This document shows, in pieces, positions 42,235 through 49,927 of a stretch of DNA of 64,000 nt (position 1 is its first letter; every line of letters starts with the position of its first letter). The position numbers and the translations under genes are program-made. This stretch comes from Peredibacter starrii (GTDB taxonomy: Bacteria; Bdellovibrionota; Bacteriovoracia; Bacteriovoracales; Bacteriovoracaceae): NCBI RefSeq assembly GCF_034259205.1, contig NZ_CP139487.1, positions 1,922,001 to 1,986,000 of the forward strand, given 5' to 3'. A model generated the notes under the pieces. The model saw nothing but the letters and a program-made list of their open reading frames with translations. It did not search any database and was not told where the DNA came from.

Positions 42235-42471
42235 TCAGCCCGCAATTTTTTTAGCTTCTTCCTTATCAATCAATTCTCCATTCACATAACGGTGAACGAT
42301 ACTACTCAAGAGCGTTTGATAGGGGATTCCCAGGCGATCAGCTTCTCGTTTTAAATCCGCTAAATCTGCCCCATGCAATCGAAGTGAGATCATGGTCTTG
42401 TTGGCATCTGGATCTGGCTTACGCTTTACAGGTTTCTTTTTAAGTTTCTTTAAGTCATATTCATTCTTCAT
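42235..42471 (-). CDS. brnA: BrnA-like ribbon-helix-helix antitoxin
   Basis: A 78-residue protein. The Lys-rich N-terminus (MKNEYDLKKLKKKPVKRKPD) is followed by a ribbon-helix-helix part KTMISLRLHGADLADLKREA and the BrnA/CopG-type end GIPYQTLLSSIVHRYVNGEL. It should dimerise, bind its own promoter and neutralise BrnT. The upstream toxin frame overlaps its start but is truncated, so this is an antitoxin without an intact partner next to it. A TTGTATATACAA palindrome 131 bp upstream may be its operator. Confidence 0.8.
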   Translation of the reverse strand: MKNEYDLKKLKKKPVKRKPDPDANKTMISLRLHGADLADLKREADRLGIPYQTLLSSIVHRYVNGELIDKEEAKKIAG

Positions 42472-42589
42472 AAAATTCTCTTTCTTGTTTTGTAGCCTTT
42501 CTGGACGAAATGATTCGAATGGTGTCTAAGGATGGTTCACTGTAGATAACAATCAAGAGGCCTTTAACTGTTTGACCAATCCATGCTTC
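42461..42589 (-). pseudogene. brnT: brnT toxin remnant (C-terminal end only)
   Basis: Reading the - strand from 42589 gives EAWIGQTVKGLLIVIYSEPS and then a stretch with TIRIISSRKATKQEREFYEE and a stop that overlaps the antitoxin start. This is the C-terminal part of BrnT: the G-x-L-L-I-V-x-Y strand and the RIISxRKATxxER helix. Directly upstream the frame has TGA and TAG stops, and the N-terminal catalytic half is not found. The toxin is therefore inactivated while the antitoxin survives. BrnT is a RelE-like ribonuclease when intact. Confidence 0.75.
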
Positions 42590-42602
42590 CTATCATTTGT
42601 CT

Positions 42603-42620
42603 TTGTATATACAATGTCAA
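42603..42620 (-). promoter_or_regulatory. Promoter/operator of the brnT-brnA remnant
   Basis: On the - strand, TTGACA (42620-42615) is followed at once by the perfect 12-bp palindrome TTGTATATACAA (42614-42603). The dyad sits between the -35 and the expected -10, the usual place for an autorepressing antitoxin to bind. Confidence 0.5.
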
Positions 42621-42698
42621 TTTTTTTTGATTTCAACTAATTTGTACATTCTTAAGTGAAGTTGCCATTTCTACCTCAAGAATTCTTCATCTTTTTAA

Positions 42699-42762
42699 GT
42701 GCTCCCTTGGCAAAGGGGAACCATCCTTTCAACCGAAACGGCTCCATCGCAGAAAAAAGGAG
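42699..42762 (+). promoter_or_regulatory. Folded 5' leader of the PL6 lyase gene
   Basis: Hairpin CCCTT-GGCA-AAGGG (42704-42717), a small CCG-AAA-CGG hairpin (42733-42741), and two segments able to pair with the ribosome site: CTCC (42742-42745) with GGAG (42759-42762), and GTGCTCC (42699-42705) with GGAGTAC. The alternatives are mutually exclusive, which resembles a translational switch. No known riboswitch consensus was matched. Confidence 0.35.
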
Positions 42763-42767
42763 TACGT

Positions 42768-45266
42768 ATGAAGCTTCTGCTCAAATTGGGCCTGGCCGCC
42801 CTCTTATTGCCTATTGGTCCAGCTCTCGCTGAGGTTCTTTATAAAGAGGCTTCACAGCACTCTGGTCTAGTGCCATCTATGGTCATTCAAACGGCCTCAA
42901 ATTCTCCGACTGGTCATCGCGTTCACACCACTCTTGCAAACACTGGTGAAGCTCTTTTTGAATTCGAGCTTGATGAACCTGGGAAATTTGAGGTCGAGGC
43001 ATTGCTTTATGCCGATGCTATTTACCGAAATTCAATGGCCGTATCAGTAAATGGAGGTGCGGTTGGTGAATGGGAATTGGACATAGATAATACTGCTTAT
43101 CAATGGAGGAAATTTCCCCAAGAGTTTCAAGGGCAGGCCGGTATTCAACAGGTTCGTCTCCTCGGAAGAGAGACCTATGTTCGAATTGCGGCAGTCAGAA
43201 TCAATAAAATCATTGAGGTCCCAGTTGAAAAACTGGAAGTTCATGCTTCAGAGGCCGTGCTTACACCTCCGATGAATTTGACAGCAGATTCTACTGGTGA
43301 CTATCTTTCGTCTACGACCAATCATCAAGGGCAAGCGGACTTTACGTTCCTTCTCCTTGAAGATTCTCAGGTGCGCCTTGATCTTCTGGCGCAAGGATTA
43401 ACCTCTGCAAGTGATTCATTCTGGTTAAAGCATGCGGATGGAACACAAGAGGCCATCCACCTGGGAGCATCGGCCGATTTTAAATGGAAACTTGGACCGA
43501 CTCTGAATTTACTTGCTGGTTCTCATACCATTAGTATTGTTGGTCGCGAGGCCCTGGCCCGACTACGAACACTTAAGTTAACGAAGCTAGGGGCGATTCC
43601 AGATCCTGAACCACAACCAGATCCCATTATTCCCGCGGCACCGGCCCCGAGTCGCTTTGAGAGCGCTACTAACCTAACTGAAATTAACGCTCTAAGTTTC
43701 TCAGATGCGGCCACTAAGGCCTTGGCAGCTGCTCCCAATTCAAAAATCATTTTACCTTCTGGAACATTCTCGAATGTGAATGTGACATTAAGAGGTGAGG
43801 GAATTCAAAATGCTCCTATCATCATTGAAGGTCAACCTGACGGCTCTACGATCTTGACTGGTAAGATTCTTCTGACAGTCAAAGGTAGTTATGTTTTGGT
43901 CAAAAATCTTAACGTGCAAAACTATGACTCTTTTTCATACGGTAGCTACGGCATAGTCGTTTTTGATGATTGTGCTTATTGTGGTCTTCAAAACAGCCGC
44001 TTTGATACCAGTGTGGCCGCAGTGATGGATCTTGAGTATAAAAATGATGCAAAACATTTTAAAACCATCCGGATCAAGCCTAATTCTCAAAACGTCGAGA
44101 TCTCAAATAATACATTCAAGAACAAGCAAAATGCTGGCTCCTCGGTTCTTGTGGATCGGGAACTCAACCGAGCAAACCTGCATGAAGGACATCGCATTTT
44201 CCGAAATCTCTTCTTAGATCGGAAGTTGGAAAAAAATGATGCCAATGATTTTGATTCGATTCGTATTGGCGATAGTGATCGTTCACATTCACCCTCGCAG
44301 GAAGACGCTGAAGCTCTGATGACTGGAGAAAATGCGACCCTGGTCGGAACTACAGTCGAGTTCAATGTGTTTGAAGGAACAAGACTGACGGATTCAGCTT
44401 ATAATTCTTGTGTCAGTGCCGGGAATTGGAGTGCCAAAGTCTGTAAAGGTGAACCTGAAATCATCTCTATCAAGGCCCCTCAAACCATTGTTCGCTTTAA
44501 CACTTTCAGAAATAACAGTGGTGGTTTGACCATTCGTCATGGTTACATGAGCATTGTAGAAGGAAACTACTTCTCGGGTGTCAATCTCCCACAGGGAATT
44601 TCTACCATCATGCCAAACTCCTACGGAATTCGAATTATTCATCAAAATCATCTAGTTTTAAATAACCACATCGAAGAATTGATAACAACTTCCAAACTCC
44701 ACGGCGGTATTTCGATACTTCCGGGTAATACAACAACCGTAAAAAAAGAGTATTGGAAGGTGATTGATACGATTGTCTCGGGAAATTTCATCCGCAACGT
44801 ATCCCCGCGCCCCATTTCTCTTGCCTCAGACTATGGAGGAGATGGTAAAACTTTGTTACCAGAAGGTATTGTGCTTACTCACAACGTAGTGTCTCTATGT
44901 TCTGTGGCGGTGGTTAATCAGGCCCCGGATGAAGCATATCTCGCTACTTTCAGTTCTTACGAAAACTATTTTGATTGCCTAAGTTGGGGAGTGGGTCTTG
45001 TGGGTTCTGTCCAGATTCCACTTGCACCAACGATCCTGAACAATGGTTTTAATCTGCCAAACGATCCTGGCATTATCGGGGCCACTGGAGTGTTGTATAA
45101 TTCTGCCTCCAAGCATGCTGGCCGTCTGAGTGCACTTTCGACTCTTTCAGGAATTCAAGCGGCCTCTAGAATGGAGAAGCTGTCCCAATTTTTGATGATT
45201 AAGAAAGGATCATTGTACGATAATTATCTCCCTCAGAATCGTAATGAAGTAGGCTCAAGTTTTTAG
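42768..45266 (+). CDS. Secreted PL6-family polysaccharide lyase (alginate/chondroitin lyase-like)
   Basis: An 832-residue secreted protein; the ATG at 42768 follows AAAAAAGGAG and starts signal peptide KLLLKLGLAALLLPIGPALA. Residues 25-300 hold two similar beta-sandwich modules, each ending in a GRE-x5-8-RxxxL/I-x-K strand, probably carbohydrate-binding and internally duplicated. From about 325 a right-handed beta helix follows with the PL6 hallmarks: EIISIKAPQTIVRFNTF with Lys569, then GGLTIRHGYMSIVEGNYFSG with Arg590. The Lys-Arg spacing of 21 equals that of chondroitinase B (Lys250/Arg271). It cleaves uronate-containing polysaccharide by beta-elimination. Own terminator. Confidence 0.85.
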   Translation: MKLLLKLGLAALLLPIGPALAEVLYKEASQHSGLVPSMVIQTASNSPTGHRVHTTLANTGEALFEFELDEPGKFEVEALLYADAIYRNSMAVSVNGGAVGEWELDIDNTAYQWRKFPQEFQGQAGIQQVRLLGRETYVRIAAVRINKIIEVPVEKLEVHASEAVLTPPMNLTADSTGDYLSSTTNHQGQADFTFLLLEDSQVRLDLLAQGLTSASDSFWLKHADGTQEAIHLGASADFKWKLGPTLNLLAGSHTISIVGREALARLRTLKLTKLGAIPDPEPQPDPIIPAAPAPSRFESATNLTEINALSFSDAATKALAAAPNSKIILPSGTFSNVNVTLRGEGIQNAPIIIEGQPDGSTILTGKILLTVKGSYVLVKNLNVQNYDSFSYGSYGIVVFDDCAYCGLQNSRFDTSVAAVMDLEYKNDAKHFKTIRIKPNSQNVEISNNTFKNKQNAGSSVLVDRELNRANLHEGHRIFRNLFLDRKLEKNDANDFDSIRIGDSDRSHSPSQEDAEALMTGENATLVGTTVEFNVFEGTRLTDSAYNSCVSAGNWSAKVCKGEPEIISIKAPQTIVRFNTFRNNSGGLTIRHGYMSIVEGNYFSGVNLPQGISTIMPNSYGIRIIHQNHLVLNNHIEELITTSKLHGGISILPGNTTTVKKEYWKVIDTIVSGNFIRNVSPRPISLASDYGGDGKTLLPEGIVLTHNVVSLCSVAVVNQAPDEAYLATFSSYENYFDCLSWGVGLVGSVQIPLAPTILNNGFNLPNDPGIIGATGVLYNSASKHAGRLSALSTLSGIQAASRMEKLSQFLMIKKGSLYDNYLPQNRNEVGSSF

Positions 45267-45274
45267 GTCTTATT

Positions 45275-45302
45275 AAGGACGGGGAGTGATCCCCGTCCTT
45301 TT
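45275..45302 (+). terminator. Terminator of the PL6 gene
   Basis: AAGGACGGGGA and TCCCCGTCCTT pair perfectly around GTGA (11-bp stem), followed by TT. Confidence 0.85.
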
Positions 45303-45378
45303 GGAGCATAAAAGAATTTGGGAATTTTGGATGAATCAAAGTATGTGGTAGAGACTCCTCAATTCAAAAGGAGTCCCT

Positions 45379-45597
45379 ATGAAAAGCATCATTCTTCTTG
45401 GTCTATTATTTTCTTCAATTGGTTTTGCCAACACAAAGACAGTAGCATTGGGTTTTCAATGTCGTGCAGACGGTGCCGATGGCACAGTGGCCTTCGCTAC
45501 TCACATGAACCGTTACACATCGGAGGCAATGGCCCTTCAACAGTGCCAGGCAAGTAGCCGTCGACCGGGAACTTGTAGAATCGTAAGCTGCCTTTAA
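45379..45597 (+). CDS. Four-cysteine secreted mini-protein 1
   Basis: A 72-residue protein: signal peptide KSIILLGLLFSSIGFAN, then a mature part of about 55 residues with Cys spacing C-x27-C-x9-C-x4-C (ending RIVSCL). The same pattern and the shared words P-x-(T/S)-C-x-I-V-x-C recur in the protein at 45872-46132, so they are paralogues. Two disulphides are likely. Ribosome site AAAGGAGTCCCT. Function unknown. Confidence 0.8.
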   Translation: MKSIILLGLLFSSIGFANTKTVALGFQCRADGADGTVAFATHMNRYTSEAMALQQCQASSRRPGTCRIVSCL

Positions 45598-45600
45598 AAA

Positions 45601-45645
45601 TTCTAAAGAGGTTCTTCTCATTTTGGGAGGAATCTCTTTTTAGAA
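45601..45645 (+). terminator. Long imperfect hairpin after mini-protein 1
   Basis: TTCT-AAAGAGGTTCTTCTC pairs with GGGAGGAATCTCTTT-TAGAA through wobble pairs and one bulge around a five-base loop. The right arm contains five T residues. The rest of the 45646-45871 gap is AT-rich with a CATTC/GAATG hairpin and no supported gene. Confidence 0.55.
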
Positions 45646-45871
45646 ATTCTTAAGCATACTTTTTAAATTTCCATTTTTTCACTCTTAAAAAACGAAACTC
45701 TTCTCACTCAAACACCACCAAGAAATCTTAAATCCATTCATCTTTAGAATGAGTTAAGTCACTTCTTTATAAAAATTTCAATTCTCACAAAACCTGTCAG
45801 CTCGAAATTTACGAACTCACTTCTATTCACTAATAAAGCTGCACCAAATTTTTTACTTTAAAGGAGTACCT

Positions 45872-46132
45872 ATGAAAATGTTAGTTCTAGTTGGTCTTAT
45901 TCTTTCTTCTGTTGCTTTCGCTGAAACAGCTCAGGTTGAGTCTGTAGATACTATTGAAGCAATGGATGTTCCTGCTCAACGTTGTGAAGCTCGTTCTTCT
46001 GACGGCGCGATTGGTGTTGGTGTTAGCCCGAATGTTTTCATCGCTCAAGATATCGCCATTCGTTACTGCATGAACAAAAGTTTCTACCCTGATTCTTGTA
46101 TGATCGTAGGATGTGTTAACACTATTTACTAA
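45872..46132 (+). CDS. Four-cysteine secreted mini-protein 2
   Basis: An 86-residue protein: signal peptide KMLVLVGLILSSVAFAE, an acidic propeptide-like stretch (QVESVDTIEAMDVP), then the domain CEARSSDGAIGVGVSPN with cysteine spacing C-x27-C-x9-C-x4-C, identical to mini-protein 1. Ribosome site AAAGGAGTACCT, again nearly the same as in the first. Duplicate genes with separate transcripts; function unknown. Its stop shares four bases with the convergent DUF805-like gene. Confidence 0.8.
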   Translation: MKMLVLVGLILSSVAFAETAQVESVDTIEAMDVPAQRCEARSSDGAIGVGVSPNVFIAQDIAIRYCMNKSFYPDSCMIVGCVNTIY

Positions 46133-46674
46133 GAACTTTTCTTAAAGACATCGTCTTTATAGTGCTTGTATTCATCCTCAGAAATGCCACCAGTTTCTTT
46201 TAGATGATAGAGGCGGGAAAGATTATCGATCTTTTTCGCCTCTCTTTCTTCCTTGGATTCTTCAAATCGATTATTTGATAACGAACTTTCTAGTCTTCCA
46301 AAGATTGATCCGTGGCCCGTCACTGCGCCCTCAGCGAAAAGTAAAATGCCCAATGGGATAATGGATAAATAGGGAATGGCCATCAAGACCGCCAGTCCGA
46401 TCTGAAAGGGAATTTCATTATGAGTTTTCCCCCGCAGGTCTCTGAGACGTTTAAAGGAATTGATGAGGCTCAGGTAACTGATCCCAATCAGAAGGACAAG
46501 CATGGTCACAAAAAAGGCCGCTTCAAGCGCTTCATTTGTAATGACCTCACGAAAGCTAACGATGTAGATGACCATGGTAGCGGCAAAAAGTATCATCATG
46601 TTTTTGAAATAATCCATTCTTCCCAGTATTCCGCCTCGTCGAAAGAGATTTTTATTAATGTTTAGATTATTCAT
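46129..46674 (-). CDS. DUF805-like membrane protein with C-terminal SHOCT domain
   Basis: A 181-residue protein. The N-terminus NLFRRGGILGRMDYFKNMM resembles the DUF805 opening (F-x-G-R-x-x-R-x-x-Y/F-W), followed by four hydrophobic helices. The C-terminus IDNLSRLYHLKETGGISEDE followed by EYKHYKD is a SHOCT (short C-terminal) domain, an oligomerisation module. Inner membrane; function unknown. Confidence 0.7.
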   Translation of the reverse strand: MNNLNINKNLFRRGGILGRMDYFKNMMILFAATMVIYIVSFREVITNEALEAAFFVTMLVLLIGISYLSLINSFKRLRDLRGKTHNEIPFQIGLAVLMAIPYLSIIPLGILLFAEGAVTGHGSIFGRLESSLSNNRFEESKEEREAKKIDNLSRLYHLKETGGISEDEYKHYKDDVFKKSS

Positions 46675-46747
46675 TTGAACCTCTCTATAAGAGTGATTCT
46701 TTCATAAATATTCTAATGGGAAAATTAACGAACTAAATGCGGTCAGC

Positions 46748-46768
46748 GATCCACCTTTCCAGTGGATC
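46748..46768. other. Small stem in the gap before the 47-residue frame
   Basis: GATCCAC and GTGGATC pair around CTTTCCA. There is no T tail, so it is not a clear terminator. The rest of 46675-46821 shows nothing else that I can support. Confidence 0.35.
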
Positions 46769-46821
46769 AATTTCTCGATGACGTGTCGGTGTCCTCAAGA
46801 AATTTGAAATATACTTAGTAC

Positions 46822-46965
46822 ATGCCAAATTTGATAAGGTCCATTTGGACAAAATGTTTCAGTTATTGTGATAACGATTGGTCAATCGTGGTGGAAGGAA
46901 TCGTGTTTCTTTTTATCATGGCGATGATTTGTTTCAAATTCAGCGAATTTCTTTCTCTGAATTAA
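46822..46965 (+). CDS. Possible 47-residue membrane peptide
   Basis: ATG-started frame: MPNLIRSIWTKCFSYCDNDW, then one hydrophobic helix IVVEGIVFLFIMAMICF and the end KFSEFLSLN. No good ribosome site. In its favour, its stop shares exactly four bases (TTAA) with the convergent neighbour, the same geometry as five other convergent pairs in this window. Confidence 0.4.
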   Translation: MPNLIRSIWTKCFSYCDNDWSIVVEGIVFLFIMAMICFKFSEFLSLN

Positions 46966-47276
46966 GCGGCCCTCTTCTTATTATGGAAGTCTTTTAAAAT
47001 TCGTTTCTGCATGTAAGCTTCAATTTTCTTCACCATCACTGGGTTGGTGCTGAAACGGAATGAACCACGATTTCCATCGTAGGTTTGCCATTCAATTTTT
47101 CCCCAAAAAATGAATTTAGGAACAGTAATTTCAAAACGCGATAGGGCCTGAAGTTCCCAACTCGTAACAGGATCTTCTTTTGAGAAAACAGTTCTCCATC
47201 CTTTCTTGATCAAACTAAGTTTGTCGTCGTGGATTTCAAGCTCGTGACTCGGTCCCTGAAGAGTGTAGAAAATCAC
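46962..47276 (-). CDS. Small soluble protein, unknown (PH-like pattern possible)
   Basis: A 104-residue protein with alternating short strands (HELEIHDDKLSLIKKGW, FEITVPKFIFWGKIEWQTYD, RGSFRFSTNP) and a final helix MVKKIEAYMQKRIL. The strand-strand-helix pattern recalls bacterial PH-like domains, but no signature is certain. Single gene; the 175-bp gap on its upstream side toward dps shows only the dps terminator. Confidence 0.6.
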   Translation of the reverse strand: MIFYTLQGPSHELEIHDDKLSLIKKGWRTVFSKEDPVTSWELQALSRFEITVPKFIFWGKIEWQTYDGNRGSFRFSTNPVMVKKIEAYMQKRILKDFHNKKRAA

Positions 47277-47404
47277 AATTCGCCTCCGTGAAGTGTGTTG
47301 GCTTATCGATAAAGCCTCTTAAAAGATAACCCTTTTTAGGCCTAATTTTTTAAGAATATTTTTTTATTTATGTGGGGATTGTTGAGTACGATTTGGGGCC
47401 AAAT

Positions 47405-47438
47405 TGAAAAAATTGAGCTGCTAGTTTTACCTAGCAGC
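47405..47438 (-). terminator. Terminator of dps
   Basis: On the - strand GCTGCTAG and CTAGCAGC pair around GTAAAA and are followed by TCAATTTTTT. Confidence 0.85.
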
Positions 47439-47451
47439 CCAGTGGGAATTA

Positions 47452-47922
47452 TTATTTTTCGAGTAAACTACGAAGCATCCAGGCGTTCTTTTCATGAAGC
47501 TGCATACGTTGTGTGAGTAGATCTGCAGTCGGCTCATCTGAGGCCTTATCAACTGTTGGGAAGAGTGAGCGAGCAGTTTTTGTGACCGCTTCCTGGCCAT
47601 GAACCAAGTGTTTAATCATCTCTTCGGCCTTAGGCTGGCCTTTAACTTCCTTAATTGAACTTAGCTGAGCGAACTCTGAATACGTTCCTGGTGCTGGATA
47701 TCCTAGAGCGCGAATTCTTTCTGCAATGAGATCCACCGCCAACGCCAATTCGTTGTACTGAGTTTCAAACATCAGGTGAAGAGTATTGAACATCGGTCCT
47801 TTCACGTTCCAGTGAAAGTTGTGAGTCATAAGGTAAAGTGTGTATGTGTCGGCCAGAAGGTGATTAAGGCCATTTGCGATCGCTTTACGATCTTTTTCTG
47901 AGATACCATTATCGATTTTCAT
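47452..47922 (-). CDS. dps: Dps-type DNA-protecting ferritin
   Basis: 156 residues from the ATG at 47922 (ribosome site AAAGGATG); an upstream start would add 15 residues but has no ribosome site. The Dps signature is complete: [18 protein letters not shown] with the ferroxidase His, then [20 protein letters not shown] with the Asp/Glu ligands. It forms a 12-mer that oxidises and stores iron and consumes peroxide. Single-gene unit with its own terminator. Confidence 0.94.
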   Translation of the reverse strand: MKIDNGISEKDRKAIANGLNHLLADTYTLYLMTHNFHWNVKGPMFNTLHLMFETQYNELALAVDLIAERIRALGYPAPGTYSEFAQLSSIKEVKGQPKAEEMIKHLVHGQEAVTKTARSLFPTVDKASDEPTADLLTQRMQLHEKNAWMLRSLLEK

Positions 47923-47993
47923 AAAACATCCTTTGGTTACTAGAGTTGGAATAATTCTAGTATCCAAAGGCGCTTTAATCTAATCGATATTTG

Positions 47994-48902
47994 TTATGGG
48001 CCGATAATTTTTGTCGATTTAGCAGAGTTTAAAACTCGGGAAATTTCTTCGTAGCTTGAAGTCATGAATTCCACATCAGTAGCTCTGAATTTATTCAATT
48101 CATCACCCAGGTTTTCCTCATAGTAGAACACAGCTTCTTGAAACTTTGAGCGGAACATTCTTTCAGTATCGTAGCTCTCTCCTGAAGGAATATAAGGCTT
48201 AGGTGAGCCGATTTTATATTCAGCTTGTACCAGACGCTCCTCATATTTTTTAAGTATCTCATTAAACTTCATGTAATCCGGTCGATTGAGGAAGAACAGC
48301 GAAGACAGGTGTTGCAGCTCAGAGTCAGTCATGTCATGGAATACCGGATGAAAAGTCTGGGCGAAACGAATAGTCTCGTGAACATAGAGAATCTCCGACG
48401 AAAGCCCATCAAGCTGTTCAAAGACCGGTTTAAAGACCACAATCGATCCGTTTCTAAATGTCATCATGGCCGGGGAGAAGTCTTTGCAAATGGAGTGGTG
48501 AGTAGTGAGTTCACCTTTAAAGATGCCGTCTAATTTGAAGGTTGAAACTTGCACACGACGAAATAACTTAAAGAGCTCATTAAAGATAAGATGAGTTTTA
48601 GGATGAGTGGTCGAAATCTGGCTAATACGTTTCAAAGCACGTTTTACGTAGTATTTGCCAGTCAGGTTTGCATATTGAGTGTTAGGAACATAATTCCACT
48701 GAGGATTTATATCATAGCTACGGATTGATCGACTTGGTCTCCGAAGGATGATTTCCGGGTACATGATTTCCTCAATTGAGCGCCATTCTCTAACGCCATA
48801 GAAGTTTCTTACCCAACATCCGTTCATGCCACTTCCGGTTTGGCCGCCGGCAAAGGCAGAAGTAAAAGAAAAAGATAATATTAAAGCGATAATGAATTTC
48901 AT
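47994..48902 (-). CDS. Exported protein, partner of the TIGR02147 regulator
   Basis: A 302-residue protein with signal peptide (KFIIALILSFSFTSAFAG). It includes ILYVHETIRFAQTFHPVFHD in mid-sequence; the HE-x-x-R and following His residues recall, but do not match, a metallopeptidase motif. No firm family. The start overlaps the regulator stop by four bases (ATGA type), so the two are co-translated. Similar regulator plus exported-protein pairs are common in Bdellovibrionota; the role is unknown. Confidence 0.65.
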   Translation of the reverse strand: MKFIIALILSFSFTSAFAGGQTGSGMNGCWVRNFYGVREWRSIEEIMYPEIILRRPSRSIRSYDINPQWNYVPNTQYANLTGKYYVKRALKRISQISTTHPKTHLIFNELFKLFRRVQVSTFKLDGIFKGELTTHHSICKDFSPAMMTFRNGSIVVFKPVFEQLDGLSSEILYVHETIRFAQTFHPVFHDMTDSELQHLSSLFFLNRPDYMKFNEILKKYEERLVQAEYKIGSPKPYIPSGESYDTERMFRSKFQEAVFYYEENLGDELNKFRATDVEFMTSSYEEISRVLNSAKSTKIIGP

Positions 48903-49639
48903 ACTTCTGAACCTTTAGTGAGAGGGAAGAAAGAAACTGTCAGTTGATAAACTTCATTCAGAGAGCTCTTTTTCTGAATGTATTGCCCAAGCTCGGCCTG
49001 GAAGGCCATGATCTTGTCTTTAATTTCCGGCAGACGGTTTTTGTCTACGGCAACAGTCAATGAACCGTGGTAACGGGATTCGATTCCCACTTTATCAATA
49101 GCATCATAGCTTAGTTGCGAGAGTCGCTTCTGAAGCATTTTACGGGCCTCGGAAGTTTTGCTTCCATCCACCCACGAATTGTTCGGCTTCAGAAGTTTAT
49201 AAACGTTCTGGTCCTGGCTGATAAAACCCAGCTTTAAAAGCTGTTCCAGGATTCCCTGCATGTCTTCCACTGGAATATGAAAACGATTGGCCAGAAACTC
49301 AACCGAGCACTTATTGTCGATCTTTAAATATTCAAGAACACCCCAGAATCTCCAGTCGCCGATGACCGTCATTAAAGATTCTTCCAGTTCGGTGTATTCG
49401 CTCAGGAGAGTTCGTCTTTCCTCTTCAAACTGGGCAATGACCGTTTCGCTGGCGCCAAGTCTCTCTAAACATTGAGTTCTGATGGTCCAAGACAGGTCTC
49501 GCGCCCCATTGAAAAACTTTGAAAGGGTAGATTGGTCCACGCCCAGAAGTTTTGCGAAGGCCCGAAGTGAATAAGATGGATTACGATTTCTTCTCTCGAG
49601 AAATTCTTTTTCCAGGTATGCAGCGAAGTTCTTTTGCAT
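48899..49639 (-). CDS. TIGR02147-family regulator (DUF4423)
   Basis: A 246-residue protein. The N-terminal helix-turn-helix SLRAFAKLLGVDQSTLSKFF is followed by a winged helix and a DUF4423 domain (MTVIGDWRFWGVLEYLKIDN, then FHIPVEDMQGILEQLLKLGF), and a C-terminal part (SRYHGSLTVAVDKNRLPEIK). This family is strongly enriched in Bdellovibrionota and Fibrobacter. It probably controls its own operon with the exported protein it overlaps. Confidence 0.85.
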   Translation of the reverse strand: MQKNFAAYLEKEFLERRNRNPSYSLRAFAKLLGVDQSTLSKFFNGARDLSWTIRTQCLERLGASETVIAQFEEERRTLLSEYTELEESLMTVIGDWRFWGVLEYLKIDNKCSVEFLANRFHIPVEDMQGILEQLLKLGFISQDQNVYKLLKPNNSWVDGSKTSEARKMLQKRLSQLSYDAIDKVGIESRYHGSLTVAVDKNRLPEIKDKIMAFQAELGQYIQKKSSLNEVYQLTVSFFPLTKGSEV

Positions 49640-49746
49640 ATAAATCCATAGGTAAATAAAGGTTTACAAATTTTCTTAACGAAGAATGTTTTCTTTGAAT
49701 AGTCTGTAAAAAACAGCACTTTGGTTAGGGATTATGAGAGTGCGAA

Positions 49747-49759
49747 ATCACATTGTGAT
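49747..49759. promoter_or_regulatory. 13-bp palindrome upstream of the ZIP gene
   Basis: ATCACATTGTGAT, a perfect dyad about 170 bp before the ZIP start, in the 49640-49927 gap that otherwise shows no supported gene. It could be an operator for a metal regulator; the distance is long. Confidence 0.3.
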
Positions 49760-49927
49760 GGCAGAGGCCTTCCATCAGTTTCTTCATCTGTTCAACTTAG
49801 TAAACGCATAATTTTCAGAGAAAAGGATGGCACTTGAATTATCTGATGAGGCATGAAGCGATCCTGAATGATCAGAAGATAGGAATTGAGAGGAGTGAGG
49901 GGTACTCTTTTCTTTTGGAGGTTGGAC

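Noticed and set aside
42078-42269. 63-residue frame on the - strand beside the antitoxin
   Set aside because: It overlaps the antitoxin gene in another frame and covers repeat copy 3 and the 16-bp palindrome; no ribosome site and no domain.
42699-42762. c-di-GMP-I (GEMM) riboswitch before the lyase gene
   Set aside because: GGCAAAGGGGAACC and GAAACGGCTCC only vaguely resemble GEMM segments; the conserved pairing scheme could not be drawn.
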